Assembly (NCBI RefSeq): GCF_000282635.1 | Contig: NZ_AKIW01000077.1 | Coordinates: 62,001 to 126,000, forward strand | Source of the DNA: Variovorax sp. CF313 | GTDB taxonomy: Bacteria; Pseudomonadota; Gammaproteobacteria; Burkholderiales; Burkholderiaceae_C | Direction: 5' to 3' | Length of the DNA stretch: 64,000 bases | Shown: one piece after another, positions 7,633 through 15,300 of the stretch | Layout: each line of letters starts with the position of its first letter | How positions within the stretch are numbered: position 1 is the first letter of the stretch | Made by a program: the position numbers and the translations under genes | Notes under the pieces: model-generated | What the model was told of the DNA's origin: nothing | What the model saw: only the letters and a program-made list of their open reading frames with translations | Database searches by the model: none

Positions 7633-7770
7633 TCAGAGCTGCGCGCGCAACGGATGCCTGCGGAAGTGCCCGCAGAAATGCCACCCCAGCCCAAAGCCGA
7701 AGAGGATTCCCGTGACGAGGACCATCGTGAAGGCCCTCAGATACTCGATGGGGCCGAAGAAGATGTTCAT
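7633..7770 (-). CDS. 45-residue single-pass membrane peptide, copy 2
   Basis: Starts at 7770 with MNIFFGPIEYLRAFTMVLVT, then a hydrophobic helix ending GFGLGWHFCGHFRR. About 60 percent of positions match the copy at 5238-5375, with identical length. Its ATG overlaps the TGA of the yqaJ-like gene (ATGA, 7767-7770), so it is translationally coupled to that nuclease gene. Function unknown; conserved coupling to a nuclease would suggest a membrane accessory role, which is inference. Confidence 0.7.
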   Translation of the reverse strand: MNIFFGPIEYLRAFTMVLVTGILFGFGLGWHFCGHFRRHPLRAQL

Positions 7771-8831
7771 GGCAGCTCCCTCCATTCATCCGCCGCCGAC
7801 GACGGATCTGCCAGGGTCAACGACGCATGCACCTTGACGGTGAATCGCCGTGACCCGGGTCGAGGCATGCTGTACGCGCCTGCGAGCCCTGGCTGGTCCA
7901 CCAGCAGTCGATCGACATCCACGGACGTCGAGTCCTTGCTGCGCTTCCAGCGCACCTCGCCCGCGTCGAAACGTGCCGTGGTGGCCTCTCCCATGCGCTG
8001 CTGGATACGCTGCTTGACCTGTGCTTCGCGGGCGATGGCGTCAGTCAGGATCTGGCGCAGAGCCAGCAGATCGGAGAACGCCGACGACATCTCCATGTCA
8101 CCTTTGAAATCTGCCGTCTTCCCGTTGTCCCGAGGCCAGAGTGCACGCAGGGCCAGACCGGCTGATTCCGATCCATCGGCAGGCGGTGCGGTGTCCGTCT
8201 CGACAAACCGCCAGAATCGCTTCTCCAACTCGACGAGCTGGACGATCATGGTCTCGTCCCGCTCGATGCGATGGATACGCAGCTCCTGGCCACAGATCAG
8301 CACAGCCACGTCGGCCGCCGGCTTGCCGGTCACGGCGAGCTGGTGCAGCACCTGCAACTGGACATACTCGGGCACGCCGTCTTCCCACAGCCGAGCACCG
8401 TGGTAGCCCGCCGTCTTGCACTCCAGGATCTGCACATCTGGGGAGCCCACGACCTCGCGGTCGATGTTCGCCAGCATCCAGGGATGCACGGGGTGCTGGA
8501 GCACCGCGTTGATCCGGCGCACCCGCAGCCCGGTGCGCCGGGTGTAGTGGGCGGCCACGATGGGCTCGAGCAGCGTGCCCCAATACATCGGGCTGGTGGC
8601 GTCGTCGGGATCGACCTTGGGCAGCAAGGCATCCCGGCCGGTCTTTTCCATCCAGAGTTGCAGGGGCGATTTGTAGGGATGGAGACCGACCGCTGCGGCA
8701 GCGTCGGAGCTGCCTATGCCGCCCTTGCGGATGTCGAGCCACTGCGTGCGGCTCAGGTCCTGGGTCCTGACCAGCTTCAGGGCTGGCCGGCGTTTGGCGG
8801 GCGAGGTGTCCGCCACTTGAAGTTCCGCCAT
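7767..8831 (-). CDS. YqaJ-type (lambda-exonuclease superfamily) nuclease
   Basis: 354 residues from MAELQVADTS at 8831, with AAAGGA eight bases upstream. It carries the YqaJ/lambda-exonuclease fold motifs: RKGGIGSSDAAAAVGLHPY (residues 35-53), GTLLEP with Glu89, ANIDREV with Asp124, the LECKTAG motif (Glu137, Lys139) and the QLQVLHQLAVTG helix. These are the metal-binding residues of the PD-(D/E)XK core. Such enzymes act as 5'-3' dsDNA exonucleases in phage-type recombination, often with an annealing protein. The C-terminal 130 residues form a helical region. It sits next to DUF932 and DUF2958 genes, a combination typical of integrative elements. A hairpin lies between it and the DUF932 gene. 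Confidence 0.88.
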   Translation of the reverse strand: MAELQVADTSPAKRRPALKLVRTQDLSRTQWLDIRKGGIGSSDAAAAVGLHPYKSPLQLWMEKTGRDALLPKVDPDDATSPMYWGTLLEPIVAAHYTRRTGLRVRRINAVLQHPVHPWMLANIDREVVGSPDVQILECKTAGYHGARLWEDGVPEYVQLQVLHQLAVTGKPAADVAVLICGQELRIHRIERDETMIVQLVELEKRFWRFVETDTAPPADGSESAGLALRALWPRDNGKTADFKGDMEMSSAFSDLLALRQILTDAIAREAQVKQRIQQRMGEATTARFDAGEVRWKRSKDSTSVDVDRLLVDQPGLAGAYSMPRPGSRRFTVKVHASLTLADPSSAADEWRELP

Positions 8832-8885
8832 GGCGGTGTCCTTTCTTCGTGATTGGTCAGTCATGTCCTTGGCGCACCCCAAAAG

Positions 8886-8925
8886 CACAAAGCCCCGGTC
8901 CCTTGGAAGGGAGCCGGGGCTTGTG
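8886..8925 (-). terminator. terminator-like hairpin between DUF932 and yqaJ-like genes
   Basis: GCCCCGG/CCGGGGC stem with an inner TCCCTT/AAGGGA stem and outer CACAA/TTGTG pairing (one bulge). On the minus strand it is followed by CTTTT. It can attenuate read-through into the nuclease gene. Confidence 0.65.
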
Positions 8926-8965
8926 CCGTCGGGGTTCGCAGGAGTGGGGGGCGCTGGAGGAGATG

Positions 8966-9934
8966 TCACGACGCCAGTTGGAGGGCCGCATCCAATGCGC
9001 GTTGCTTGAGGCCTGCACCCTGGCCGAACCAGGCACTGTCGAGGCGGTATTCCTGGTTGCGGGCACGGCGCTCGTGATCGACGAACTCGGTCACCGCGCA
9101 TAGCAGGCCCCAGGCCGTGCCCTTGGCCGCGCCGAGTTCGGCGCCGCGGCCACGGCCCTCATAGAGCTCCTGCACCTTCTTCAGGGCGCGCTCGTTGACG
9201 AGGGCTTGGCTGCCGCCGGAGTGACCCTCGGCTTGGCACAGGACGCGCAGAAAGAAATTCAAGGACTCGTGGGTCTTGACCTTACGCTCCGCGAGCGTCT
9301 TCATCCGGTACATGAAGGTGTCCCAGCCAGAGACGGCGATGCCGAGTTGCCGCTTGACCGCTTGTGCATCGAACGTCGTGCTGTGCGGCACCCGCACGGC
9401 ACTGCTGGTGCCGCTGAGCGCGATCGACAGCGTGTTGTTGCACACGACCCGCACGGTGGTCGGTGTGGCGGTGGTGGCCAGGGTACCGTCGCAGGAAGTC
9501 GCAAGCAGGATGTAGCCCTTGACGGTGTCGTTGCCCTTGAGTGCTGTTTCCTTGCCGGTGCGCGCGAGCGCCCAGAACTTCTTGCCGGCCTTGAGAACCC
9601 CGGCGGTCTCGAGTTCGAAGCCGGAGACCTCGGTGAGGTCGCGGTAGAACTCCAGCACGTCCCGGGGCTGCACGATTTGGTAGCGGCCACCGACGACCGA
9701 CAGGGGCGCTTTCGTGTCGCTGCGGTAGAGCACCTTCTGGTCCTCGAAGGTCATGATGGAGCCCAGCGCCCCGGCCTGCTCGGCCATGTAGCGCACGGGC
9801 GTCTCGCAGATGCGCCAGTCCATGCCTGCCTTCTGAGCCCAGACTTCGAGAGGCTGTTTGGGCGGAAGCTGATTGCCCAATTCGTGCCACGGGGTCTGGC
9901 CGACGTAGGCCATTTGCTGGAGGAGATGTGCCAT
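8966..9934 (-). CDS. DUF932 / TIGR03299-type phage/plasmid-like protein
   Basis: 322 residues. Recognisable features of the DUF932 (plasmid/phage TIGR03299) family: the N-terminal QTPWHELGNQLP, MTFEDQKVLYRSDTKAPLSV, VVGGRYQIVQPRDVLEFYRD, the central TTPTTVRVVCNNTL-like segment and the helical C-terminus. The family is widespread on phages and integrative elements, usually next to YqaJ-like nucleases; its biochemical role is not established. The arrangement here (DUF2958, DUF932, YqaJ) is the standard one. Terminator-like hairpins lie on both sides (9977-9999 upstream, 8886-8925 downstream), so it may be expressed individually. Confidence 0.9.
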   Translation of the reverse strand: MAHLLQQMAYVGQTPWHELGNQLPPKQPLEVWAQKAGMDWRICETPVRYMAEQAGALGSIMTFEDQKVLYRSDTKAPLSVVGGRYQIVQPRDVLEFYRDLTEVSGFELETAGVLKAGKKFWALARTGKETALKGNDTVKGYILLATSCDGTLATTATPTTVRVVCNNTLSIALSGTSSAVRVPHSTTFDAQAVKRQLGIAVSGWDTFMYRMKTLAERKVKTHESLNFFLRVLCQAEGHSGGSQALVNERALKKVQELYEGRGRGAELGAAKGTAWGLLCAVTEFVDHERRARNQEYRLDSAWFGQGAGLKQRALDAALQLAS

Positions 9935-9976
9935 AGGAAGGAATCTTTGATGAGTTGAAGGTGTGACGGAAAGGAA

Positions 9977-9999
9977 GAAGCCCGCACGGGGCGGGCTTC
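9977..9999 (-). terminator. terminator-like hairpin between DUF2958 and DUF932 genes
   Basis: Perfect 9-bp stem GAAGCCCGC/GCGGGCTTC with a 5-base loop, followed on the minus strand by TTCCTTTCC. Confidence 0.6.
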
Positions 10000-10043
10000 G
10001 GAGAGAAACGCCGTTCTGCGGCGGAAGTGAGCGACGGGCGGGT

Positions 10044-10436
10044 TCAACTGACGATCCGGCCAGCGGCTCGGGCCAGGCGCAGGTAGGCGCTCAGGGGCTT
10101 GTCGGCGCGCCAGTGCAGATCGCGCTCGATGCCCAGCGCGCCGCTCATCAGCCGGATGGAGGCCAACTCGCGAACGGACACATGACCTGCTTCGGGACTG
10201 CCCATCCCCAGATCGCACAGACCCCATACAAGATCTTCGTCGTCGGGGTCCAGCTCGGTAATCAGCCAGGTCGCTGCACCACACGGGTTGAACCACTTGA
10301 GCACGGGCCAGGGGTCGAAGTGCGGGTTGTCGCGCGCGGTATGGCCGTTGGCCAGCAGCAGGATGCGCAATTCGGGCGTGATGAGGTCCAAGGGAAGTCC
10401 AGAATGAAAAGGGGTGGGGAAGAAGAGACGGCGCAA
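10044..10436 (-). CDS. DUF2958-family protein
   Basis: About 130 residues. The sequence GLPLDLITPELRILLLANG, then WPVLKWFNPCGAATWLITEL followed by DPDDEDLVWGLCDLGMGSPE and IERDLHW, matches the DUF2958 family found on integrative elements and plasmids of proteobacteria; its function is unknown. The start is uncertain: the frame opens at a TTG (10436) seven bases after the stop of the preceding gene and without a good ribosome site; the family usually begins close to the LPLDLITPE segment. Confidence 0.82.
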   Translation of the reverse strand: MRRLFFPTPFHSGLPLDLITPELRILLLANGHTARDNPHFDPWPVLKWFNPCGAATWLITELDPDDEDLVWGLCDLGMGSPEAGHVSVRELASIRLMSGALGIERDLHWRADKPLSAYLRLARAAGRIVS

Positions 10437-10442
10437 GGGCTA

Positions 10443-10859
10443 TCAGCGGCGAGCAACTGAGAAGGTGTGGCCGCAGCCCAGGCAGCGACGGTTGCGCAGG
10501 ATCGCGTCGTCGACGGCTTCACCGAGTGCCGCGCCGACAGCGCAGCCGGCGATGCCGCCACTCAGGCCTCCGAGGATGGTGCCGGCAACGACACCGAATG
10601 GCGTCGTCGCTGTAGCTGCAGCGACGGCCATGGCCATGCCGATCTCGGCGCCCGTGATGGCGCCGGACAGCGCACCAGAAATACCGCCAGCCGCGCCGGC
10701 GACGGTGCCGATCGCGGCGCCAGCCTTCTTGCCGGTGTCGCGCGGAATGGTCCGCGGTGATTGGCAGGCCGGGCAGGCAAGGTGCGGTGATGTCGCGAAT
10801 GTCTGGTGCTGAGGGAAAGGTTCATCGTCGAAAGTGGTGGATGTGAAATCGTGGTCCAT
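10443..10859 (-). CDS. glycine-zipper membrane protein with split zinc ribbon
   Basis: 138 residues from MDHDFTSTTFDDEP at 10859. The N-terminal part has CPAC and the C-terminus has CLGCGHTF, two CxxC knuckles that could join as one zinc ribbon. Between them is a long Gly/Ala-rich segment (GAAIGTVAGAAGGISGALSG and AGTILGGLSGGIAGCAVGAA) with GxxxG spacing, the hallmark of glycine-zipper membrane helices. A 46-codon remnant of a paralogue lies at 34872-35012. Its role is unknown; it belongs to the same cassette as the DUF2958, DUF932 and yqaJ-like genes. Confidence 0.75.
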   Translation of the reverse strand: MDHDFTSTTFDDEPFPQHQTFATSPHLACPACQSPRTIPRDTGKKAGAAIGTVAGAAGGISGALSGAITGAEIGMAMAVAAATATTPFGVVAGTILGGLSGGIAGCAVGAALGEAVDDAILRNRRCLGCGHTFSVARR

Positions 10860-10933
10860 GAGATACGGGGCGATCGAGAACGAGGAGCCCTTTGGAGAAG
10901 AAAGAGGACACGCCAGGGCGAAGCCAGACGGCA

Positions 10934-10971
10934 CAAAGCCCAGCGCGGCGGTGAGGCCGGGCTGGGCTTTG
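10934..10971 (-). terminator. terminator-like hairpin upstream of the glycine-zipper gene
   Basis: Perfect 11-bp stem CAAAGCCCAGC/GCTGGGCTTTG. The T-rich tail is weak on the minus strand. The rest of 10860-11173 shows no convincing gene. Confidence 0.55.
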
Positions 10972-11173
10972 GTGGACAGGGATGGACGTTCTACCGTCTA
11001 TCCAATGCCGTCATATGGGGCTGAAAATTTTTGGATTCGTCGCGATGGCTAGCTCTTGCGATCCAGACCTCAGAGCAAGCCCACCGATCGCTAACCGAAA
11101 AGGCACTGCGGCACGAGCCTATGGGCATGTAGGTCAAGAAAGGAAACCTGCAGGCCATGAACGGCAAACCTGC

Positions 11174-11389
11174 TCAGGCGTTGACAACGAAGCCGTTCGC
11201 TATCAATGGCTGCTCCATACGTGACCAAACTTCTGACTCAAGGTATATCGTCTCAACTGTGCCGTCGGCCAAGGTGAGCCGATAAGCCCTCTTCCCGTAG
11301 AGCAACGCAGCGCTGAGCGTGCGTTGATTCTCAAACTCGGTGACCGCGATGAATCGTTCGCCCTGTGGCGTGACTCTCTTGAAGAACAC
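11174..11389 (-). CDS. small hypothetical protein
   Basis: 71 residues from a GTG at 11389 with AGGGGG at good spacing upstream. The content (ERFIAVTEFENQRTLSAALL, YGKRAYRLTLADGTVETIYL) suggests a small beta-rich fold. It is the last of three small genes running from 11978 down to 11174. Function unknown. Confidence 0.5.
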   Translation of the reverse strand: MFFKRVTPQGERFIAVTEFENQRTLSAALLYGKRAYRLTLADGTVETIYLESEVWSRMEQPLIANGFVVNA

Positions 11390-11425
11390 ATCTACCCCCT
11401 GAATGAAATTGAGCCTGTCGACTTG

Positions 11426-11566
11426 TCAAGGCACTGCCGCGAGAGATCGTCGACCATACACCTTCGGCAGGTGGATCTGCGCGCCATCAGAACTCTTGAA
11501 GATATCGATCACGTAGTTCTTCCCATTCTCTGCTGTATGAGGCAGTGCAATATCGTGACTACTCAC
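11426..11566 (-). CDS. small hypothetical protein, coupled to the upstream membrane protein
   Basis: 46 residues if read from the GTG at 11566, which overlaps the TAG of the upstream gene. Sequence includes ENGKNYVIDIFKSSDGAQIH and LPKVYGRR, plausible beta strands. A longer frame to 11641 exists but overlaps the neighbour. Accepted with reserve because of the stop/start overlap. Confidence 0.4.
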   Translation of the reverse strand: MSSHDIALPHTAENGKNYVIDIFKSSDGAQIHLPKVYGRRSLAAVP

Positions 11567-11978
11567 GGTGACGCCGAATCTTGAGCGTTTGTGCAGCAAG
11601 AAGAAAGAGCGTGCAGAAATGAATGAAGTTCGGTTCGCCAAGCAACGCGAAAGTCAGTCCTTGAGGGTGCGACGACAAATGCGAGAAGGCGATGCGTATG
11701 CACAAGGCAAGGAGGGTGCAACCGATCACCGGCCCCCAGCTGAACAGGTCGTTATCTGCCAGCCGCGAGTTCAGCGTGAGGACGAGGTACATCCAACCCC
11801 AAACGAAAACATAAGCGCTAAATACAAGAATCGGCAAGAACAACAGATCCCAGGAAATCGTCGGCGTTCGAAGCGCATCATTGGAAAACCAGGTAGTCAT
11901 TGACAGCGCACAGAACGTGATAAGCAACGGGCGCGTACTGACGTTGTTAAGGACTTCGAGAAATTCTTTCAGTGGCAT
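11559..11978 (-). CDS. small polytopic membrane protein
   Basis: 139 residues from MPLKEFLEVLNNV at 11978 (an upstream start at 11993 adds five residues). Four hydrophobic segments (PLLITFCALSMTTWF, LLFLPILVFSAYVFVWGWMY, GPVIGCTLLALCIRIAF, FIHFCTLFLLAAQTL) indicate an inner-membrane protein with a basic C-terminus. Local GC is lower than the neighbours. It follows the AP2-repeat gene on the same strand. Function unknown; small membrane proteins near CDI loci can be orphan immunity proteins, but nothing in the sequence proves this. Confidence 0.6.
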   Translation of the reverse strand: MPLKEFLEVLNNVSTRPLLITFCALSMTTWFSNDALRTPTISWDLLFLPILVFSAYVFVWGWMYLVLTLNSRLADNDLFSWGPVIGCTLLALCIRIAFSHLSSHPQGLTFALLGEPNFIHFCTLFLLAAQTLKIRRHRE

Positions 11979-12006
11979 ATAGCGTTCGGCCAATATCGTC
12001 GTTCTG

Positions 12007-12849
12007 TCACCTGGGCTTCCGGGTCCGCGGCTTTTGCGCGCGCTGTGACTCGGCCCTCATTTTCAGGTGCTTCTCGCGTGCCGCGACTGCCAGGGCCTTC
12101 GCCTGCTCATCGCCGTGGACCTTGATCGAAAACGATTCGCTCACCCTCTTGTCACCGACATGGGTCGCAGCCGTCCACCGTGCGGGTCGCCCCTTCGCAT
12201 CCTTGGTCAAGACAACGCCAACGACGCCCGATGGATTCGGAGTTCGCACGATTTCTGCGAGATCGATCCGTCTCGGCAGCGGAACCGGCTCGCGTGGTGG
12301 TGCGATTCTGACTGTGACCTCCGATGGGTGAACACGTTGCAGGCCCGTCATTTGCCGCAACTGCTTCTGTCGCTCGGCGATGGCGAGGCGCTTGGCTTCG
12401 GCCGCACCATAGCGACTCACGCTGAATTGCTTGGCGACTTTCTGTCCGGGGAACAACTGTGTCATGGCTCGCCAGGCTATCGGTTCACCTCTTGCGTCGA
12501 GTCGACACAGCACACCGGGAATACCCGTTTTACTGTCGGAGCGCAGCTTTTCGGCAAGTTTGCGGCGTGACGCAGGGGGGTACTTCTTGACCACCTCATC
12601 TCGCCACGCCTGCGCAAGCAGGAGTGCAGCCTCCTCTCCGCCGTGAATGCCGAAGGAGAACGCCTTGGAATAGACGACGCGCCCGCGCTTCAGGATCACG
12701 GCCCAATTCTTATCCTTGGCCGAACGATGGATGCCGTACATGGCCGCTGCATGAAATGTCCATTGTGCGGTCGGCACCTCGTGCTTTGGCGCTGAATCAA
12801 CGTCCGCATGCGCGGAGGCATTACGGATCTTGGGCTTGATCTTTGCCAT
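12007..12849 (-). CDS. protein with three tandem AP2-like DNA-binding repeats
   Basis: 280 residues. Three repeats of about 55 residues share the pattern (S/T)G(I/V).GV......G....W.A......(K/R)...(K/S)FS...(Y/H)G..(E/Q)A..LA...R...L: residues about 38-85 (YGIHRSAKDKNWAVILKRGR), about 108-165 (TGIPGVLCRLDARGEPIAWR) and about 211-268 (SGVVGVVLTKDAKGRPARWT). This is the signature of AP2/ERF-type domains, known in bacteria mostly from homing endonucleases and integrases. No nuclease or integrase motif is seen, so it may be a pure DNA-binding protein. The tail is Lys/Arg-rich. The gene starts seven bases after the bcpB stop, so it is probably in the CDI transcript. Confidence 0.75.
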   Translation of the reverse strand: MAKIKPKIRNASAHADVDSAPKHEVPTAQWTFHAAAMYGIHRSAKDKNWAVILKRGRVVYSKAFSFGIHGGEEAALLLAQAWRDEVVKKYPPASRRKLAEKLRSDSKTGIPGVLCRLDARGEPIAWRAMTQLFPGQKVAKQFSVSRYGAAEAKRLAIAERQKQLRQMTGLQRVHPSEVTVRIAPPREPVPLPRRIDLAEIVRTPNPSGVVGVVLTKDAKGRPARWTAATHVGDKRVSESFSIKVHGDEQAKALAVAAREKHLKMRAESQRAQKPRTRKPR

Positions 12850-12855
12850 TCCGCT

Positions 12856-14586
12856 TCAAAAGCTCGCGTTTAGGTTGAAGCCCAGCGTCACCTTGGCGGT
12901 GCGATAGCCCTCTGGCTTGCTGATGGGCGTGCCGACGAAGAAGTCGTAGCTCAGCTTGCTCCACTGGCCGCGCACGCCGATGACGGCGCCGGCAAGGCTG
13001 CGGCCCAGAAGGTCGACGGTCGAACGGCCGCCGACATGGCCGTAGTCCATGCCTGCATACAGCTCCGCCCCGCTCTGCCCCATGGCCCACCCGATGTCGT
13101 TGCGGATGAGCCAGCCACGCTCACCCAGCAGACTCGTCTCTCCATCGAAGCCGCGCACCGTGTAGCGCCCACCGATGGCGAATCGGTCCTGCGGCGTCAG
13201 TGGCGTGCGGTTCCACTGCGCACGGATCAGGCCGGAGTAGCGCATCTTCTGCTCGCCGAGCTTGAACGGCGCGTTGAGAGTGACATCGGCCGTGTACAGC
13301 TTCAGGCGTGAAGTGCCCTCGCCGAACTCTTCTTCCGGCGCGACGCGCGAGCCGAAGCCGCCGGTGCCGCGCTTGTAGGCCAGCGTGCCTTCGAGCGTCG
13401 CCTCACCGATGAACTCCTTGTGGTTCAGGCTGAGCTCCCAGCCACCGACCACGCGGTGCTGCACCTCGACCTCGGTGTCGTCCACGAAGTTGCGCGACTC
13501 GCGGCGCCAGCCCTTGACGGCCACCGTGGTCTTGCGGCTCTGGTCGCGGTAGAGCAGGCGCGAGAGCTTGACCTCGGCGTTGTTGGACTTGCCGGCGTAG
13601 ACGTAGTCCTGGTTCAGGCCCGCCACGCTCTGGTGGTACTGGCTGTTGGAGGCGGTGAAGCCCAGGAGCCAGTAGCCGTAGGGCAGCGAGTAGTGAACGG
13701 TCTGGCCTTCGGTGCCCTTGGCCGGATCACTGAAGACGTGGTTGTTGATGTTGTGGTTGGCGCTGATGTAGAACAGATCGTTCAGGCCGAAGGGGTTGTC
13801 CAGGGACAGGGTAGCGCCGGCCTGGTAGCGGCCTGTGGCTTCGGTGCCGCTGTCGTCGAGGCTCAGTGCAATACGCCACTTCTTGGCTTGGACGTACTTG
13901 ACGACGAGATCGCTGTCGCCGGGCTTGGCGTTGGGGGCGGTCGAAGGTTCGATCTGGATGTCGGCTTCGGCGGTGGGGGAACGTTTGAGGTTCTCCAGAC
14001 CCTGCTCGATGTCGCGCAGGTTCAGAAGATCGCCTGGACGCGAGGGAATGGCTGTGGCCAGCAAGGCGGAGTTGCCGAGCAGCGTGGACGAAGAGTCGGG
14101 CGTTGTCCGAATGGCTGCAATGCGGCCGGGCACCAGCGAGAGGGTCAGTGTGCCGGCAGAGAGATCCTGCGGCGCAGCGAGCACACGGGTCGTGACGTAG
14201 CCGCGCGCAATGACGGCCTGCTGGGCGCGCGCGAGGACCAGGTTGACGCCGGCCGTGCCCAGGCAACGGCCAACCGGAGAGTCATTGCCCTCGGGCCCGG
14301 ACAGATCGGCCACGGCCCACTGGAAGGACTCGGATTGTTCGCCGACCAGAAGCACCCTGTCGATGCGGAAGCAAGGTGACTCGGCGTCCGGGATGCGCTG
14401 TACCGGGGCTGGTGGCGCGGCCTGGGGGCGCTGGTCGACGGTGCGCTCGTTCTGCTCGCGCAACGCACGCTCACGCTCTTGCTGGCGCTGCTGCTCGACG
14501 AAGGGCTGAGGCGTGGTCGGCGATTGCTGACTAAGCGCCAGCAGTGGGCAGGCAGCCATGGCGACCGCCAACAAGTTGCGTTTCAA
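12856..14586 (-). CDS. bcpB: two-partner secretion outer-membrane transporter (BcpB/CdiB, ShlB/FhaC family)
   Basis: 576 residues from a TTG at 14586 (GGGAG seven bases upstream) with a signal peptide ending in LALS. Residues about 70-150 form the first POTRA domain (CFRIDRVLLVGEQSESFQWA), preceded by a Gln/Arg/Glu-rich N-terminal helix. The rest is a 16-strand barrel with the family motif in GGRYTVRGFDGETSLLGERG, and it ends in the aromatic residue F (LGFNLNASF). It exports the large TpsA protein across the outer membrane. It is the fourth gene of the A-I-O-B unit, the Burkholderia-type order. Confidence 0.92.
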   Translation of the reverse strand: MKRNLLAVAMAACPLLALSQQSPTTPQPFVEQQRQQERERALREQNERTVDQRPQAAPPAPVQRIPDAESPCFRIDRVLLVGEQSESFQWAVADLSGPEGNDSPVGRCLGTAGVNLVLARAQQAVIARGYVTTRVLAAPQDLSAGTLTLSLVPGRIAAIRTTPDSSSTLLGNSALLATAIPSRPGDLLNLRDIEQGLENLKRSPTAEADIQIEPSTAPNAKPGDSDLVVKYVQAKKWRIALSLDDSGTEATGRYQAGATLSLDNPFGLNDLFYISANHNINNHVFSDPAKGTEGQTVHYSLPYGYWLLGFTASNSQYHQSVAGLNQDYVYAGKSNNAEVKLSRLLYRDQSRKTTVAVKGWRRESRNFVDDTEVEVQHRVVGGWELSLNHKEFIGEATLEGTLAYKRGTGGFGSRVAPEEEFGEGTSRLKLYTADVTLNAPFKLGEQKMRYSGLIRAQWNRTPLTPQDRFAIGGRYTVRGFDGETSLLGERGWLIRNDIGWAMGQSGAELYAGMDYGHVGGRSTVDLLGRSLAGAVIGVRGQWSKLSYDFFVGTPISKPEGYRTAKVTLGFNLNASF

Positions 14587-14646
14587 ATCAGACTCCCTCT
14601 TCTCTTTCTTGTCCTAGGCCGAAGCCTGTATCGGCCAGAACCGCCT

Positions 14647-15249
14647 TCAACGAACGGGTGCAGGGCAATCCGCGACGATTTGCACCGGAACGGATACCGG
14701 GGCATCACGGTTGGTGGCATCCATGACGTTCAAGCTGCAGGCCGGATTGCTGCCCCACACGAACTCGATGGTGTAGGCGTGAGCGTCCTGCGGCGTGAAC
14801 TGCACCGTGACGGGGCCGCAATGGCCGGTGCGATAGCCGGAGCCCGTTCCATCGGCCCAAGAGCCATAGCCGCGCACCTGGATCGGCTCTCCCGGCTTGG
14901 CCTCATGAACAAGGTAAGGCTCCGTCCGACGGCCACGCTGCACTGCATTGGCAATCCAGGGGTACACGATGCCGCGGCCGGCGTAAGCCGCGTTGCCCAG
15001 GGACGTGAAGTCCCTGCAGGCTTGCGAAGAGGTGCTAATCGAGAAGTTGGCCGGATAGCCTGAGCCTGCGGCCCGCAGGATGAGCTTGGCGGTGCCGGAC
15101 TCGACATCGGACAACTCGTTGTAGCCGTTGTTGGCGCGAATATCAGCCAGCGCCGCCTCGGGGTTGATTTCGTGATACGCGCACGACGAAAGAGTCGCCA
15201 CAGAGAGGGCACCAAAAAGAATACGGCTATATGTCACATTTACCCTCAT
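14647..15249 (-). CDS. bcpO: small lipoprotein of CDI locus (BcpO-like)
   Basis: About 200 residues; MRVNVTYS at 15249 is chosen as start, though a GTG at 15258 is possible. The signal segment ends ATLSSCAYHEIN, a lipobox with the lipidated Cys. The mature domain includes YPANFSISTSSQACRDFTSL and VTVQFTPQDAHAYTIEFVWG, beta-rich, with several Cys. Burkholderia-type CDI operons carry a small lipoprotein gene (bcpO) between the immunity and transporter genes, exactly its place here. Positional assignment is strong, the molecular role is not. Confidence 0.75.
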   Translation of the reverse strand: MRVNVTYSRILFGALSVATLSSCAYHEINPEAALADIRANNGYNELSDVESGTAKLILRAAGSGYPANFSISTSSQACRDFTSLGNAAYAGRGIVYPWIANAVQRGRRTEPYLVHEAKPGEPIQVRGYGSWADGTGSGYRTGHCGPVTVQFTPQDAHAYTIEFVWGSNPACSLNVMDATNRDAPVSVPVQIVADCPAPVR

Positions 15250-15300
15250 CAAAATCACAATCAGCCCGAACTCGAACCAGTCAAATCAATTTGAAATCAT

